Positions 1 through 10,096 are shown, counted from the first letter of the stretch. The stretch: 64,000 nucleotides of DNA from Myxococcales bacterium (GCA_016191785.1 JACPVJ010000186.1:1-64000); one strand, 5' to 3'. A program made the numbers and translations. The notes: generated by a model not told the origin, from the sequence alone.

Positions 1-78
1 GGCGAACTCCTCCGCCCCCTTGCCGCTGTCCTTCCACTGCCGAATCCGCTCAACCCACTTCGATTCTGTTTCTGTCAT
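1..78 (-). CDS. IS66-type accessory protein TnpA, N-terminus only (cut by window edge)
   Basis: Only the first 26 codons are visible, from the ATG at 78 running off the left edge. The peptide begins MTETESKW and contains WVERIRQWKDSG, which resembles the start of the small TnpA protein encoded first in IS66-family insertion sequences. TnpA is a short DNA-binding accessory protein needed for transposition of these elements. If correct, one end of an IS66-like element lies a little to the right of 78 and the body is outside the window. I did not identify a terminal inverted repeat with confidence. Confidence 0.5.
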   Translation of the reverse strand, partial: MTETESKWVERIRQWKDSGKGAEEFA

Positions 79-91
79 GCCCCCCACTCTG

Positions 92-112
92 CCGACCTAC
101 GCCGCAGGTCGG
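92..112. repeat. Inverted repeat upstream of the IS66-like gene
   Basis: CCGACCT and AGGTCGG are separated by seven bases. The repeat sits just outside the TnpA start and could be part of the element end or a small hairpin. The function is unknown. Confidence 0.3.
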
Positions 113-275
113 AAGAACGGGGTCCGTGCTCCGGATACGCGGAGTTAGCCCTCATCGGCGACTCCGCTTTTTCGTTCCTTGGGCCAAGCGTGGGCCAGTC
201 AGAGTCGCTGCAAGGTCGGCGCTCGGGCTTGCAGGGGCGCGGGGGGACTCGCCGGGGGAAGGGATCCCGTACCCC

Positions 276-690
276 GTGGCCAAGCCCGTTCGACATGGCG
301 ACAAGTGGCGCATCCGCTGGACCGACGCCCGCGGCCACCGGCAGAGCGCCGTCTTCGACGAGTTCCGCGCGGCGCAGATCGAGCTCGCCCGGCACCAAGC
401 CGAGGCCGCCGACGTCCGCCGAGGTCGCCTGGCTCAGCTCGACCCCGACAAGACCTGCAACGAGCTGTTCGACTACTGGCTCGACAAGCGCGCCCTGCAC
501 AAGCGGAGCCAGAAGGACGACGTGAGCATCATTCGGGCGCACCTCCGGCCCTTCTTCGGAAGGATGCGCGTCATGGACGTCGGCACGGAAGACGGCGACG
601 ACTACATCAACGAGAAGGACGAGCTCAGCCCGAAGACCATCGCCAACCACGTCACGCTGCTCAAGACGATGCTCAACGTGGCGGCTCGTA
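276..690 (+). pseudogene. Truncated phage-type tyrosine integrase (N-terminal part)
   Basis: The frame opens at GTG 276 (VAKPVRHGDKWRIRW). It contains an arm-binding-like start, then a core-binding (SAM-like) region around residues 60-135 with FDYWLDKR and PKTIANHVTLLKTMLN, typical of phage integrases. The catalytic domain (R...HxxR...Y) is absent: similarity stops near 685-690, where the sequence joins the end of an unrelated gene on the other strand. It is therefore a broken integrase, presumably non-functional. Repeated TTGGGCCA motifs lie just upstream at about 178-196, and similar ones occur at about 8,283-8,302. These might be integrase arm sites, but that is inference. Confidence 0.65.
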
Positions 691-1548
691 GAAGATCTGG
701 ATCGCGCGCTCGACGTGCACCGGCGGGATGCTGCGCAGGAACGGTCGCATGTCGTCCGTCAGCCCATAGTCTTCCCACACGCCGAGCTCGATGCCGTCGC
801 GGAGGGCAACCTCGGGATCTAGCCCTGCATCCCACACTTCAGCCACGTACTGCACAAGGACATCGTCGAAGAGCGTGCTCATGTCCGCCATGGAGTCATC
901 GGCGTGTTCCATGAGGTCGATGATTCGGGTCATGGTGGCGCGATCGGCAGCGACCCGGCCGGCGGCCGACTCTGCACGCTGCCGCTCATCTCCCCACGTG
1001 CGCTCGACCGTGTGCGCGAGCAGCGGCGTGAAGCGCCAGCCGTAGTCACCTTCGGGGCGGCAGAATCGATCGAACGCTCGCTCGCAGGTCGCTGGATCCA
1101 CCGGAAACTTCGGCCAATGGCCGCGCATCGCGCGATCGCGAAGCAGCTTCCGCGGCGTGTCGATCATCGCCTGCGTCGGCCGCCACGCGCTCTGCTCGAT
1201 GACCTTGTCGCGCGCCTTCCGCAGCAGCGCCCGGTCGACGGTCACGCCCTGGAGCACCTCGGCGTGGGACACGCCGCCGGCGATCAGCCGCGATTCGAGA
1301 TCGAGCAGGTGGCTGAGCTTCCCCTCGACGTCGTGACAGCGCGGGCGGCTTTTCAGAAGCTCGACCAGCTCTCGCTTTCCGCCGGAGAGGTCGCGCATGA
1401 CGACCACGAACCAGAGGTCCCAGTGGCTGAGCTCGACTCCGCGAACGACCGCCCACGGCTCCGGACCGTAGATTCTGCCGTCGGTCTTCTGGGCACGGCG
1501 GGACACGCGAGGACGACGATACACGCGTCGCGAAAGGCGCTCGGACAT
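673..1548 (-). CDS. Hypothetical protein, 291 aa
   Basis: This is a long frame with codon use like real genes, rich in Arg, Asp and Trp (WDLWFVVVMRDL, HWPKFPVD, ERTWGDERQRAE). I recognise no domain. There is no signal peptide or membrane segment, so it is probably cytoplasmic. Its last few codons and the stop at 673-675 lie in sequence that belongs to the truncated integrase on the other strand, so the original C-terminus may have been replaced when the two fragments were joined. The start at 1548 is the first ATG and has no strong ribosome site. Confidence 0.55.
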   Translation of the reverse strand: MSERLSRRVYRRPRVSRRAQKTDGRIYGPEPWAVVRGVELSHWDLWFVVVMRDLSGGKRELVELLKSRPRCHDVEGKLSHLLDLESRLIAGGVSHAEVLQGVTVDRALLRKARDKVIEQSAWRPTQAMIDTPRKLLRDRAMRGHWPKFPVDPATCERAFDRFCRPEGDYGWRFTPLLAHTVERTWGDERQRAESAAGRVAADRATMTRIIDLMEHADDSMADMSTLFDDVLVQYVAEVWDAGLDPEVALRDGIELGVWEDYGLTDDMRPFLRSIPPVHVERAIQIFYEPPR

Positions 1549-1647
1549 TCAAGGTCAGACTCCCGGGGGCCCGCGGGCGGCCAGCTCTAGACGCGGGGAT
1601 CACTCCGCTCCATCCTTGCGCCGTGACCCGACGCCGCGGCCTTGGCC

Positions 1648-1923
1648 CTATGCGTCACTCCGAGAGCGCCACCTGAGCGTGGTCGCGCCGGCATCGACGT
1701 AGTCGAGAACCGCCGCCAGAAGAGATCGAGCAACGCTCGGCTTGATGCGCAAGCCTGGGATTGCCGTCAAAGCGGAGAATGTTTCCGACAAGACGGGCGC
1801 GGGAGCCAGCGCTTTGAGACCACCACTCTTCGCTTCAGCGACCCAAGGTGCTGCGCGATGATGGTGCGGGTGCGCTTCGCGGAGCGCCGCCACGAGCAGC
1901 GAGGTGTCGAACGCGACAAACAC
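1648..1923 (-). CDS. VapC-like PIN-domain toxin, probably C-terminally truncated
   Basis: The 91-residue product begins FVAFDTSLLVAALREAH, with the first PIN-domain aspartate, and carries PVLSETFSAL, where the next acidic residue sits. Typical VapC proteins are about 125-140 residues and carry a further acidic cluster near the C-terminus; here that part is missing and the tail RWRSRSD looks out of frame. PIN toxins are Mg-dependent ribonucleases acting on tRNA or rRNA. The GTG start overlaps the antitoxin stop by one base, so the two genes are co-translated. Because the last acidic site is lost, the toxin may be inactive. Confidence 0.6.
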   Translation of the reverse strand: MFVAFDTSLLVAALREAHPHHHRAAPWVAEAKSGGLKALAPAPVLSETFSALTAIPGLRIKPSVARSLLAAVLDYVDAGATTLRWRSRSDA

Positions 1924-2198
1924 TAGAGTCCTGCGAGCCTGCGAATACGCTCTTCGCGGAGCCTACGATGGTCGAACGCGTCCAGGGGCCAATCCCGCGG
2001 TTGGGTGGAACGCGCAATCAAGACTCCGTCCTTCTCGACCAGCTCGACCTCATCGAAATCCTGTTCGTCCGAACGCTCGCCCGGTTCCTCCACCATGACC
2101 AGAAGCTTGGCCTTCCCGGCTGGGACTTCTGGCGGGAGCACGACGTTGAGCTCCCGGTTTTCGGGAACGGTGACGTCGATGGTGGCCGCCGTCTTCAT
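1923..2198 (-). CDS. VapB/AbrB-like antitoxin
   Basis: The product has 91 residues. The N-terminal half (IDVTVPENRELNVVLPPEVPAGK) is a swapped-hairpin-type DNA-binding motif seen in antitoxin families, followed by an acidic linker (EEPGERSDEQDFDEVE) and a basic C-terminal stretch (DHRRLREERIRRLAGL) that would bind the toxin. It lies immediately upstream of the PIN-domain gene, the standard antitoxin-toxin order. A second, broken copy of its N-terminal coding sequence occurs at about 8,182-8,247. Confidence 0.6.
   Translation of the reverse strand: MKTAATIDVTVPENRELNVVLPPEVPAGKAKLLVMVEEPGERSDEQDFDEVELVEKDGVLIARSTQPRDWPLDAFDHRRLREERIRRLAGL
2111..2169. repeat. Direct repeat copy 1 (antitoxin N-terminus)
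   Basis: About 59 bases encoding the PENRELNVVLPPEV part of the antitoxin recur with a few differences at 8,184-8,242 in the same orientation. They probably derive from duplicated or independently acquired antitoxin modules. Confidence 0.6.
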
Positions 2199-2276
2199 TG
2201 CCCCGGAAGTATCGCATGTTTCGGGTCGGATGCCGAAAGCTGCCCACCAGCCGCCTCTCGGAACGCACTGCAGCGC

Positions 2277-3270
2277 TCAAAGGCCGGGCACCTTCCTCCA
2301 CTTCCGACCCCTCCGTCGCAACTTGATTCGCTTCCTCGGCGCAGCGCGCTCGCTCGGCGCAGGAGGCGGCTTGGGTGCCAGCAGACCCAAGCCTTCGAGC
2401 TGGCGATCGACGTGTTCGGAGACTGCGCGCCTGTACTCCACCTGGGCTCGCTCTTCGTCGCCGTCGTAGAGCTCGCGCGCCATGGATAGAGCTTCCGCCC
2501 GCTGCGCCAGGAGTGTCTCCACTAACTCCGGCGCCCGAGAGCGAAGCTCTTCGAGGTCGCCGAGCAGGACCATCTCGAACATCGCGCGCAGGTGGTCGCG
2601 GAACTTGGCTTCCGTGCGACGGTCGAGCATGGCCAAGAAGTGCGGAGACAGGTCCTTGACGTCCGACAGCGGCGGGTCGGGCGCGTCGTCGCGAGCTGCT
2701 ATCGCCGCGCGCAGGGCGTCGGTCACGTACGCCTGTGCCAGGCGCGGGGGCACCCAGCGGCGCCAAGCCGTCCGGCAAAGCTCGAGGGACGCCCGGTCCT
2801 CCTGGTAGTAGTAGAGCGATCGCCACCCCCGCCCCACGAACGGCCTGAGCGCAGTTGGCAGCGCCCATGGCCGGGCCCTTGTTCAGCTCCTCGTCGTTGG
2901 GCACGAGGTCGTCGATGTCGGCCTGGAAGGGCTGGAATCCCTGCTTCGCGATCAGCGCCGCAAGCGCTTCGTCGATCTCCATCTCGGGCGAGGTCTTTAG
3001 CTGCTCGTAGACTGGTGCGAGATCCTTGTAGAGCGCCACTGCCACCCTTTGGCGCTGCCGACCTAGCTGCCGGTCTCGATGCTTCGCGAGGCGCGCCACC
3101 ACGTCCTTCAGGCAGGCCATGGCCTCCTCGTCCGCCGCCGGCACGTCCAGCGGGGTGTCGGGCGCGACCACCTCGATGCCGCCGCCCTCGAAGGCCACCG
3201 CGAGTTCGGCAAGGTGCAGGAGCGCAGCGCGTATGTCCTCCCGGGTCAGGCCTTCTTCCTGTTCGGTCAT
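2277..3270 (-). pseudogene. Hypothetical protein split by a frameshift near 2,840
   Basis: The first part (ATG 3270, MTEQEEGLTREDIRAALLH) runs in one frame to about 2,840. A second frame then continues without a gap (GRGWRSLYYYQEDRASLE ... RRGRKWRKVPGL) to the stop at 2277. Both halves have coding character and together give a protein of about 330 residues, mostly helical and charged. The junction is a G-rich stretch (GGGGCGGGGG on the minus strand), so a one-base error in the assembly is as likely as a true mutation. I do not recognise the family; the gene follows nothing obvious and is separated from the antitoxin by about 80 bases. Confidence 0.55.
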
Positions 3271-3411
3271 TCTGGCATCCAGCATGACGCGGACCGAACT
3301 GACACGGCAACTCGACTTGCATGTGGCACCACCCCCGCCATGGCCCACGCCCCTGGTTCAACATGGGCGTCGGCAGTTGTCGTCCCATCCGGGCTCCGTT
3401 AGGAGCAGTCC

Positions 3412-3663
3412 ATGCGTGGTCTTGTCATCGGGCTGTCGGTTTCAGCGGCGTTCGTGGTGGGCTGTGTCGCGGCGCAGTTCATGGTTCCACCGGCTCGAGC
3501 AGCCGGAGTCCAGAAGTGGGACTACTTCTGTTTCGATGAGGAGGGCGCGGATGCCGTCACCCGGAAGGCGAAACACGCCGGTACCCAAGGGTGGGAGTTG
3601 GTCACGGTCGACACCGGCGGCAACATGGATTCGACGTGGTGCTTCAAGCGACCCGCCCAGTAG
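3412..3663 (+). CDS. Small exported protein (DUF4177-like)
   Basis: The product has 83 residues. An N-terminal hydrophobic segment (LVIGLSVSAAFVVGCVAAQFMV) looks like a signal peptide or anchor. The mature part has WDYFCFDEEG and a GWELVTVDTGG motif like the compact beta-rich DUF4177 fold, whose role is unknown. A possible ribosome site (AGGAG) precedes ATG 3412. No functional link to its neighbours is apparent. Confidence 0.55.
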   Translation: MRGLVIGLSVSAAFVVGCVAAQFMVPPARAAGVQKWDYFCFDEEGADAVTRKAKHAGTQGWELVTVDTGGNMDSTWCFKRPAQ

Positions 3664-3742
3664 GCGGCCGCGGAGACCCAGAGCGAGAGCACCAGCGCCG
3701 AGCCTTCTTCGATGGCTGGAGGCGCGAGAACGAGCCGGGGCG

Positions 3743-4177
3743 ATGATGACCAAGCGCATGACGGTCCAGGACTTCCGAAGCGATCCGATGTTCCCGCGCA
3801 TCGAGCGCGCTGTCGCCGCGATCCTCGTTGACGGAAAGGTGGTCGCACCCGTGGACGTGCTGGTGAGGATGGACATCCTCGCGCCCAAGGATCTCGAAAA
3901 CTGGCGCTTCGGCCGCGTGCCATACCTCGAACGCATCGTCCAGGGCAGCCTTTCGCGTCTGAGCCGGCTCCTGCGCATCCTCGGCTTCCACTGTCACGAC
4001 CTGAAGCTGGTACCGTCACAGACGGCGTACGTGAAATGGGGAAAGGGTGAGCGCACGCCGCTCCGTTTCACCAAAACCGGAGAGGCGCGGCTCGAGAAGA
4101 TCTACGCACGGCATTTCGTGTGGCCCGGGAAGGGCCCGTTTCATCCGCCGCGCGAAAGGTCGGATGCGGGCGCATGA
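3743..4177 (+). CDS. Hypothetical partner of the TOTE primase-helicase
   Basis: The product has 144 residues, basic, with no signal peptide (MTVQDFRSDPMFPRIERAV ... LRILGFHCHDLKLVPSQTAYV). It overlaps the downstream primase-helicase gene by four bases (ATGA), which argues for coupled translation and a shared process. Starts at 3743 and 3746 are equally possible. I recognise no catalytic motif; a DNA-binding or structural role is a guess based on context. Confidence 0.55.
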   Translation: MMTKRMTVQDFRSDPMFPRIERAVAAILVDGKVVAPVDVLVRMDILAPKDLENWRFGRVPYLERIVQGSLSRLSRLLRILGFHCHDLKLVPSQTAYVKWGKGERTPLRFTKTGEARLEKIYARHFVWPGKGPFHPPRERSDAGA

Positions 4178-6744
4178 CCGATTCGGAGCGGCCGGAGCGC
4201 GCGAGTCTCGCGAACGCACTCGAAGAAGAGGAGGCACGGCTCCGACGGCTGGAGGCCGAACGCGCCGAGGCGAGGGCACGCGCGGAGGTTCTCCGCGCAG
4301 AGCTCGCCGCCCTCGATGCACAGCTGCTCGCCCCACCGCAGCGAAGTCGGCCGCTTGCGACTCCGCCTCAATCTCCGGCCGAGAAGGTCAGGCTCTTTCG
4401 CCAGCTCTTCCGCGGCCGCGACGACCTCTACCCGACGCGCTTCGTCAGCAAGAAGACAAACAGGGCGGGCTACGCGCCGGCGTGCTCGAACAAGTGGGAG
4501 CCCGGCCTCTGCGCGCTCAAGACCGGCGGTAGGTGCGGCGACTGCACCAACCAGGCGTTTCTCCCGGTCGACGACGGCGCGGTGCTCGCACACCTCCGGG
4601 GCAAGCACGTGATGGGAGTCTACCCGATGCTCCCGGACGAGACGTGCTGGTTCCTCGCCGTCGACTTCGACAAGAGCACGTGGAAAGAGGATGCTCGCGC
4701 GTTCGCGGAGACTGCGCAAAGGCTCGGCCTGCCCGTGCTCGTCGAGCGTTCGCGCTCCGGAAATGGCGCACATGTGTGGTTCTTCTTCACCGCGCCGGTC
4801 ACCGCGATGATCGCTCGCAAGATGGGTTGCCACGTGATCACCGAAGCGATGGCGACTCGTCACGAGCTCAGCATGGCATCGTACGACCGCCTCTTTCCGA
4901 GCCAGGACACGATGCCGCGAGGCGGATTCGGAAACCTCATCGCCTTGCCGCTCCAACATGGTCCCCGGCAGGAGGGGAACTCCGTGTTTCTCGACGAAAC
5001 GATGGACGCGTACCCGGACGACCAGCAGTGGTCCGTCCTCGCGTCTACGCAACGGATCGTGCCCTCGACCGTCGAGCGGATCGCGACCGAAGCAACGCGC
5101 ACGGGGACGATCGTCGACGTACGCGCCGCGGGCGTGTCGGATGACGACGACGAAGACGCGGCGCCGTGGACGCGTCCGCCTTCGGGCACTCCGCGAACGC
5201 GCCGAATCCCAGGACCGATGCCGGCGCGCGTCGCGGCGGTGCTCGCCCAGCGGTTGTTCATCGCGAAGGACGGCATCCCGTCGCCGCTCCTGAATCAGAT
5301 CAAGCGCCTTGCCGCGTTCCAGAACCCCGAGTTCTACAAGAAACAGAGCATGCGTCTCTCGACGGCGACGACGCCGCGCGTGATCGCGTGCGCCGAGGAT
5401 CTGCCGAAGCACGTGGCTCTTCCGCGGGGTTGCAGGCTCGACCTCGAAGAACTGCTCCGCGCGCACGGCATCGCGCTGGACGTCGCCGACGAGCGCGTGC
5501 CAGGGATGCCGCTCGATCATCGCTTTCACGGCAAGCTGACCACCGTCCAGGAAGCGGCGGCCCGCGCGCTGCTCGCCCACGATACAGGCGTGTTCGTCGC
5601 GCCGCCGGGCGTCGGCAAGACGGTAATCGGCACCTACCTCGTCGCCTCGCGCGCCTGCAGCACGTTGGTCCTGGTTCACCGAAAGCCGCTCCTCGATCAA
5701 TGGCTCGCGCAGCTCGCCCTCTTTCTTGGCGTCGATCAGAAGGCGGTCGGGCAGATCGCCGGCGGGAAGCGAACGCCGACGGGTCGCGTCGATGTCGCCA
5801 TGCTCCAGAGCCTCGTGCGCAAGGACTGCGTCGCCGATCTCGTCGCCGGCTACGGCCAAGTGATCGTCGACGAGTGCCATCACCTTCCCGCCGTGCAGTT
5901 CGAGCGGGTTCTCCGCGAGGTCAAGGCCCGGTACGTGGTCGGTCTGACCGCCACGCCGCAGCGCCGCGATGGTCATCACCCGATCACCGAGATGCAGCTC
6001 GGCCCAGTACGCTTCAAGGTGGACGCCAAGTCGCACGCGGCCGCTCGCCCGTTCGAGCATCGGCTTCGCGTCCGAGAGACGGCGTTCCGCACAGCCGCGC
6101 ACGACGGCAAGGTCATCATCCAGGATCTCTACGCGGCGCTCGCACGCGATGAGTCACGGAACGCGATGATCCTCGACGATGTCGTGCGCGCGCTCGAGGA
6201 GGGGCGCTCACCGATCGTCCTCACGGAGCGCAAGGATCACCTCGAGTACTTCGCGAGCCGGCTCGCGCGAGTCGCGCGGAACCTCGTCGTGCTTCAGGGC
6301 GGGATGGGCGCGAAGGCGGATCGGGCGGTGCGCGCGCAACTCGAGGCGATCCCTTCGAACGAGGAGCGGCTGCTCCTTGCGACCGGGCGCTACGTCGGCG
6401 AGGGCTTCGACGACGCACGGCTCGACACACTCTTCCTCGCGCTGCCCGTCTCGTGGAAGGGCACCCTCGTGCAGTACACGGGCCGCCTCCATCGACTTCA
6501 CCCGGGGAAGCGCGAGGTGCGCATCTACGACTACGTCGATCGCGAAGTGCCGATGTTGCTCCGCATGTTCGAGAAGCGACTGCGGGGCTATCGGGCGATC
6601 GGCTACGCGCGTGGCGAGGCGCCGCTGGGATACGCCGAGCCCAAGGACGACCTGGTTTACGAATACGATGACGACGTGCTCCGCTCACTGGATCACGAGT
6701 CGGCGACCGACCGAGGCGACGATTTCGCGGAGTGGGTACCGTGA
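4174..6744 (+). CDS. TOTE-type archaeo-eukaryotic primase fused to superfamily II helicase
   Basis: The product has 856 residues. Residues 1-60 form a charged coiled-coil (EEEEARLRRLEAERAEARA). Residues 70-290 match the archaeo-eukaryotic primase domain of TOTE conflict systems: LAVDFDKS near 160 supplies the metal-binding acids and SRSGNGAHVWFFF near 193 the nucleotide-binding part. A Cys cluster (CSNKWEPGLC...CGDC) precedes it. The helicase follows with APPGVGKT (Walker A, near 477), DECHH (near 566), LTATPQRRD and QYTGRLHR (motif VI, near 767). TOTE modules are thought to act in conflicts between mobile elements. A nuclease, often the third component, is not visible here. The start ATG 4174 overlaps the upstream stop. 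Confidence 0.8.
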   Translation: MTDSERPERASLANALEEEEARLRRLEAERAEARARAEVLRAELAALDAQLLAPPQRSRPLATPPQSPAEKVRLFRQLFRGRDDLYPTRFVSKKTNRAGYAPACSNKWEPGLCALKTGGRCGDCTNQAFLPVDDGAVLAHLRGKHVMGVYPMLPDETCWFLAVDFDKSTWKEDARAFAETAQRLGLPVLVERSRSGNGAHVWFFFTAPVTAMIARKMGCHVITEAMATRHELSMASYDRLFPSQDTMPRGGFGNLIALPLQHGPRQEGNSVFLDETMDAYPDDQQWSVLASTQRIVPSTVERIATEATRTGTIVDVRAAGVSDDDDEDAAPWTRPPSGTPRTRRIPGPMPARVAAVLAQRLFIAKDGIPSPLLNQIKRLAAFQNPEFYKKQSMRLSTATTPRVIACAEDLPKHVALPRGCRLDLEELLRAHGIALDVADERVPGMPLDHRFHGKLTTVQEAAARALLAHDTGVFVAPPGVGKTVIGTYLVASRACSTLVLVHRKPLLDQWLAQLALFLGVDQKAVGQIAGGKRTPTGRVDVAMLQSLVRKDCVADLVAGYGQVIVDECHHLPAVQFERVLREVKARYVVGLTATPQRRDGHHPITEMQLGPVRFKVDAKSHAAARPFEHRLRVRETAFRTAAHDGKVIIQDLYAALARDESRNAMILDDVVRALEEGRSPIVLTERKDHLEYFASRLARVARNLVVLQGGMGAKADRAVRAQLEAIPSNEERLLLATGRYVGEGFDDARLDTLFLALPVSWKGTLVQYTGRLHRLHPGKREVRIYDYVDREVPMLLRMFEKRLRGYRAIGYARGEAPLGYAEPKDDLVYEYDDDVLRSLDHESATDRGDDFAEWVP

Positions 6745-6888
6745 CGTGCCGGCAGCAGGCTTACAGCACGAGCGCGGGAGGGTCCGGCGGCAAGACAACC
6801 GGGAGTATTTAGCTCGTCACCCGACTCTGCTTCACGCCCTCTGCGATGACCACTTGCACGGGCGCAGAGTTCGGATGACCATTTGAGC

Positions 6889-7140
6889 ATGACCTTCGCG
6901 GAGCGAATCGTTCGGGACTCGGCGATCTGCCATGGCCAACCGACGATCAAAGGCACGCGTGTTCTGGTGCGCACGATCCTCGGCTACCTGGCCCACGGCG
7001 AAACGACCGAGACCATCTTGCGTGACTTCCCGTCGCTGGAGCCCGACGACGTGCGCGCAGTGATTGCCTTCGCGGCCGCATCGGCAGCCGAGGATCTCCC
7101 TTCCCCACCCCCAGTACCTAGCGAACTGCGCAGCGCGTGA
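6889..7140 (+). CDS. DUF433 antitoxin-like protein
   Basis: The product has 83 residues with the DUF433 core: RIVRDSAICHGQPTIKGTRV followed by LGYLAHGETTETILRDFP. DUF433 proteins are small winged-helix-like DNA-binding proteins usually paired with a DUF5615 PIN-like protein. That partner follows directly, its GTG start overlapping this stop codon. A type II toxin-antitoxin role is inferred from the pairing. Confidence 0.75.
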   Translation: MTFAERIVRDSAICHGQPTIKGTRVLVRTILGYLAHGETTETILRDFPSLEPDDVRAVIAFAAASAAEDLPSPPPVPSELRSA

Positions 7141-7499
7141 AGCTGAAGCTCGACGAAAACCTGCCCGCGACGCTCGCGACGCGCCTGCGCGCGTTGGGAT
7201 TCGACGCTGACACGGTGCTCGACGAAGGACTCGGAGGCCGTTCGGACGGCGATGTCTGGGCGGCCGCACAGACGGCGGGTCGCTTTCTCGTCACCCAGGA
7301 TCTCGACTTCTCGGATGCGAGGGTGTTCGCGCCTGGTACGCACCATGGCATCCTGCTGGCGCGCGTGCCGGACGACGAGCAGTGGCGCGTTGCCGATCAC
7401 GTCGTGGCCTGGTTTTCGGACGAGGAGGCGAAGAGCTGGTCAGGTTGCTTGGTGGTCGCGTCGCCGCGCAAGGTTCGGGTACTGCGACCCCAGACGTGA
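7137..7499 (+). CDS. DUF5615 PIN-like toxin
   Basis: The product has 120 residues. It begins MKLKLDENLPATLATRLRA and has FLVTQDLDFSDARVF, the DEN and TxDxDF motifs of the DUF5615/Mut7-C PIN-like family, which are predicted nucleases. The GTG start overlaps the DUF433 stop (GTGA). The length is normal, so the pair looks intact. Confidence 0.75.
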   Translation: MKLKLDENLPATLATRLRALGFDADTVLDEGLGGRSDGDVWAAAQTAGRFLVTQDLDFSDARVFAPGTHHGILLARVPDDEQWRVADHVVAWFSDEEAKSWSGCLVVASPRKVRVLRPQT

Positions 7500-7507
7500 C
7501 GCGCACG

Positions 7508-7822
7508 TCACGGGAGGTGCCGCTCGAAGTCCATCGAGTCGTGCAACATCCGAACGATCTCGACCGTGCCGCTCGAACCGACCCTGTAGAAAAGGATGTG
7601 CCGCGCGTTCTGTCCTGGACGCTTGATGTGGTAGCCCCAGATGTCGGGCCTCACCGTGAACCGCTGCGTTCCGCTCTCGGGGTCGGCCGCGATGGCCTCG
7701 AGCGCGTCGTGGATCAGGTCCCGGTACGCTCGCGCCTGCGCGTTGCCCCAGCGTTCCTTGGTGAAGAGGAGAACCTCGACGATGTCTTGTTTTGCTCGCG
7801 GAGAGCGGACGACACGTGCCAT
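7508..7822 (-). CDS. ParE/RelE-type toxin
   Basis: The product has 104 residues. The sequence ARVVRSPRAKQDIVEVLLFT, an internal RAYRDLIHDAL helix and the C-terminal HILFYRVGSSGTVEIVRMLH strands match the ParE/RelE fold; ParE members inhibit gyrase and RelE members cut mRNA. The ATG at 7822 is chosen because the family begins there and the antitoxin ends 10 bases upstream. It forms a two-gene unit with the ParD-like gene. Confidence 0.8.
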   Translation of the reverse strand: MARVVRSPRAKQDIVEVLLFTKERWGNAQARAYRDLIHDALEAIAADPESGTQRFTVRPDIWGYHIKRPGQNARHILFYRVGSSGTVEIVRMLHDSMDFERHLP

Positions 7823-7832
7823 GCCCCGGGCG

Positions 7833-8081
7833 CTACGGTTCGAGGCCGACCTCGGCGGAGACCTCCGCCATGAGCTGGTCCGGCGTCGTCTCGACGCCAA
7901 GACCGGCGTCGAGCTCGGCGATGCCCTCGTCGAGCGCGTGGCGAAGCGCGGCGAGCTTCTTTTGCTCCAGCGCGTCACGGACTACGTCAGCAACGCTGGC
8001 GTACTCGCCAGCGCGCACGCGCTCTTCGGCGAAGGCTTGCAGATCCTCCGGAAGTTCGATCGTTCTGGCGGGGTTGGCCAT
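7833..8081 (-). CDS. ParD-like antitoxin
   Basis: The product has 82 residues. The N-terminal ANPARTIELPEDLQAFAEERV is a ribbon-helix-helix DNA-binding motif, followed by GEYASVADVVRDALEQKK, the usual ParD/CopG signature, and an acidic toxin-binding tail. The ATG at 8081 fits the family start. It lies directly upstream of the ParE-like gene and probably represses its own promoter. Confidence 0.8.
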   Translation of the reverse strand: MANPARTIELPEDLQAFAEERVRAGEYASVADVVRDALEQKKLAALRHALDEGIAELDAGLGVETTPDQLMAEVSAEVGLEP

Positions 8082-8181
8082 GGGACTCGCGCTGCCTACC
8101 AGTTCAATATTGCGGGCGAATTTCGCGATCGTCAAGGCCGCCGCCGCTTGCGGCGAGGACAAGAGACACGACGAACACTAA

Positions 8182-8247
8182 ACCCTTCCCCGCTTGGACT
8201 TCTGGCGGCAGCACGACGTTGAGCTCCCGGTTTTCGGGAACGCGCAT
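8182..8247 (-). pseudogene. Fragment of a VapB/AbrB-like antitoxin
   Basis: About 22 codons (RVPENRELNVVLPPEVQAGK) are nearly identical to the N-terminus of the antitoxin at 1,923-2,198; the rest of the gene is gone. It lies between the ParDE pair and the tRNA fragment. Confidence 0.55.
8184..8242. repeat. Direct repeat copy 2 (antitoxin N-terminus)
   Basis: Second copy of the repeat at 2,111-2,169. The shared core is the stretch encoding PENRELNVVLPPEV. The surrounding sequences differ. Confidence 0.6.
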
Positions 8248-8410
8248 GGTTTGGGTCGAGTGATCTTCGATGACCCTCGACTTGCCTTGGGCCAATCTTG
8301 GGCCAACGAAAGACGACGCGTCACAAGGCCAGCAAGGTTGACAGTGATGCGCTGCGCGCTAACCTCGCGTCTGAAAAGCACATCAATCCCGGCAAGATTC
8401 TCTCCGCCTC

Positions 8411-10096
<1,686 letters not shown>

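Noticed and set aside
2050-3348. Single 432-residue minus-strand frame in this range
   Set aside because: Only its first 145 residues or so look like real protein; after about 2,840 the coding character moves to another frame.
4141-6102. Long minus-strand frame opposite the primase-helicase
   Set aside because: No motifs, and composition expected of the reverse strand of a high-GC gene.
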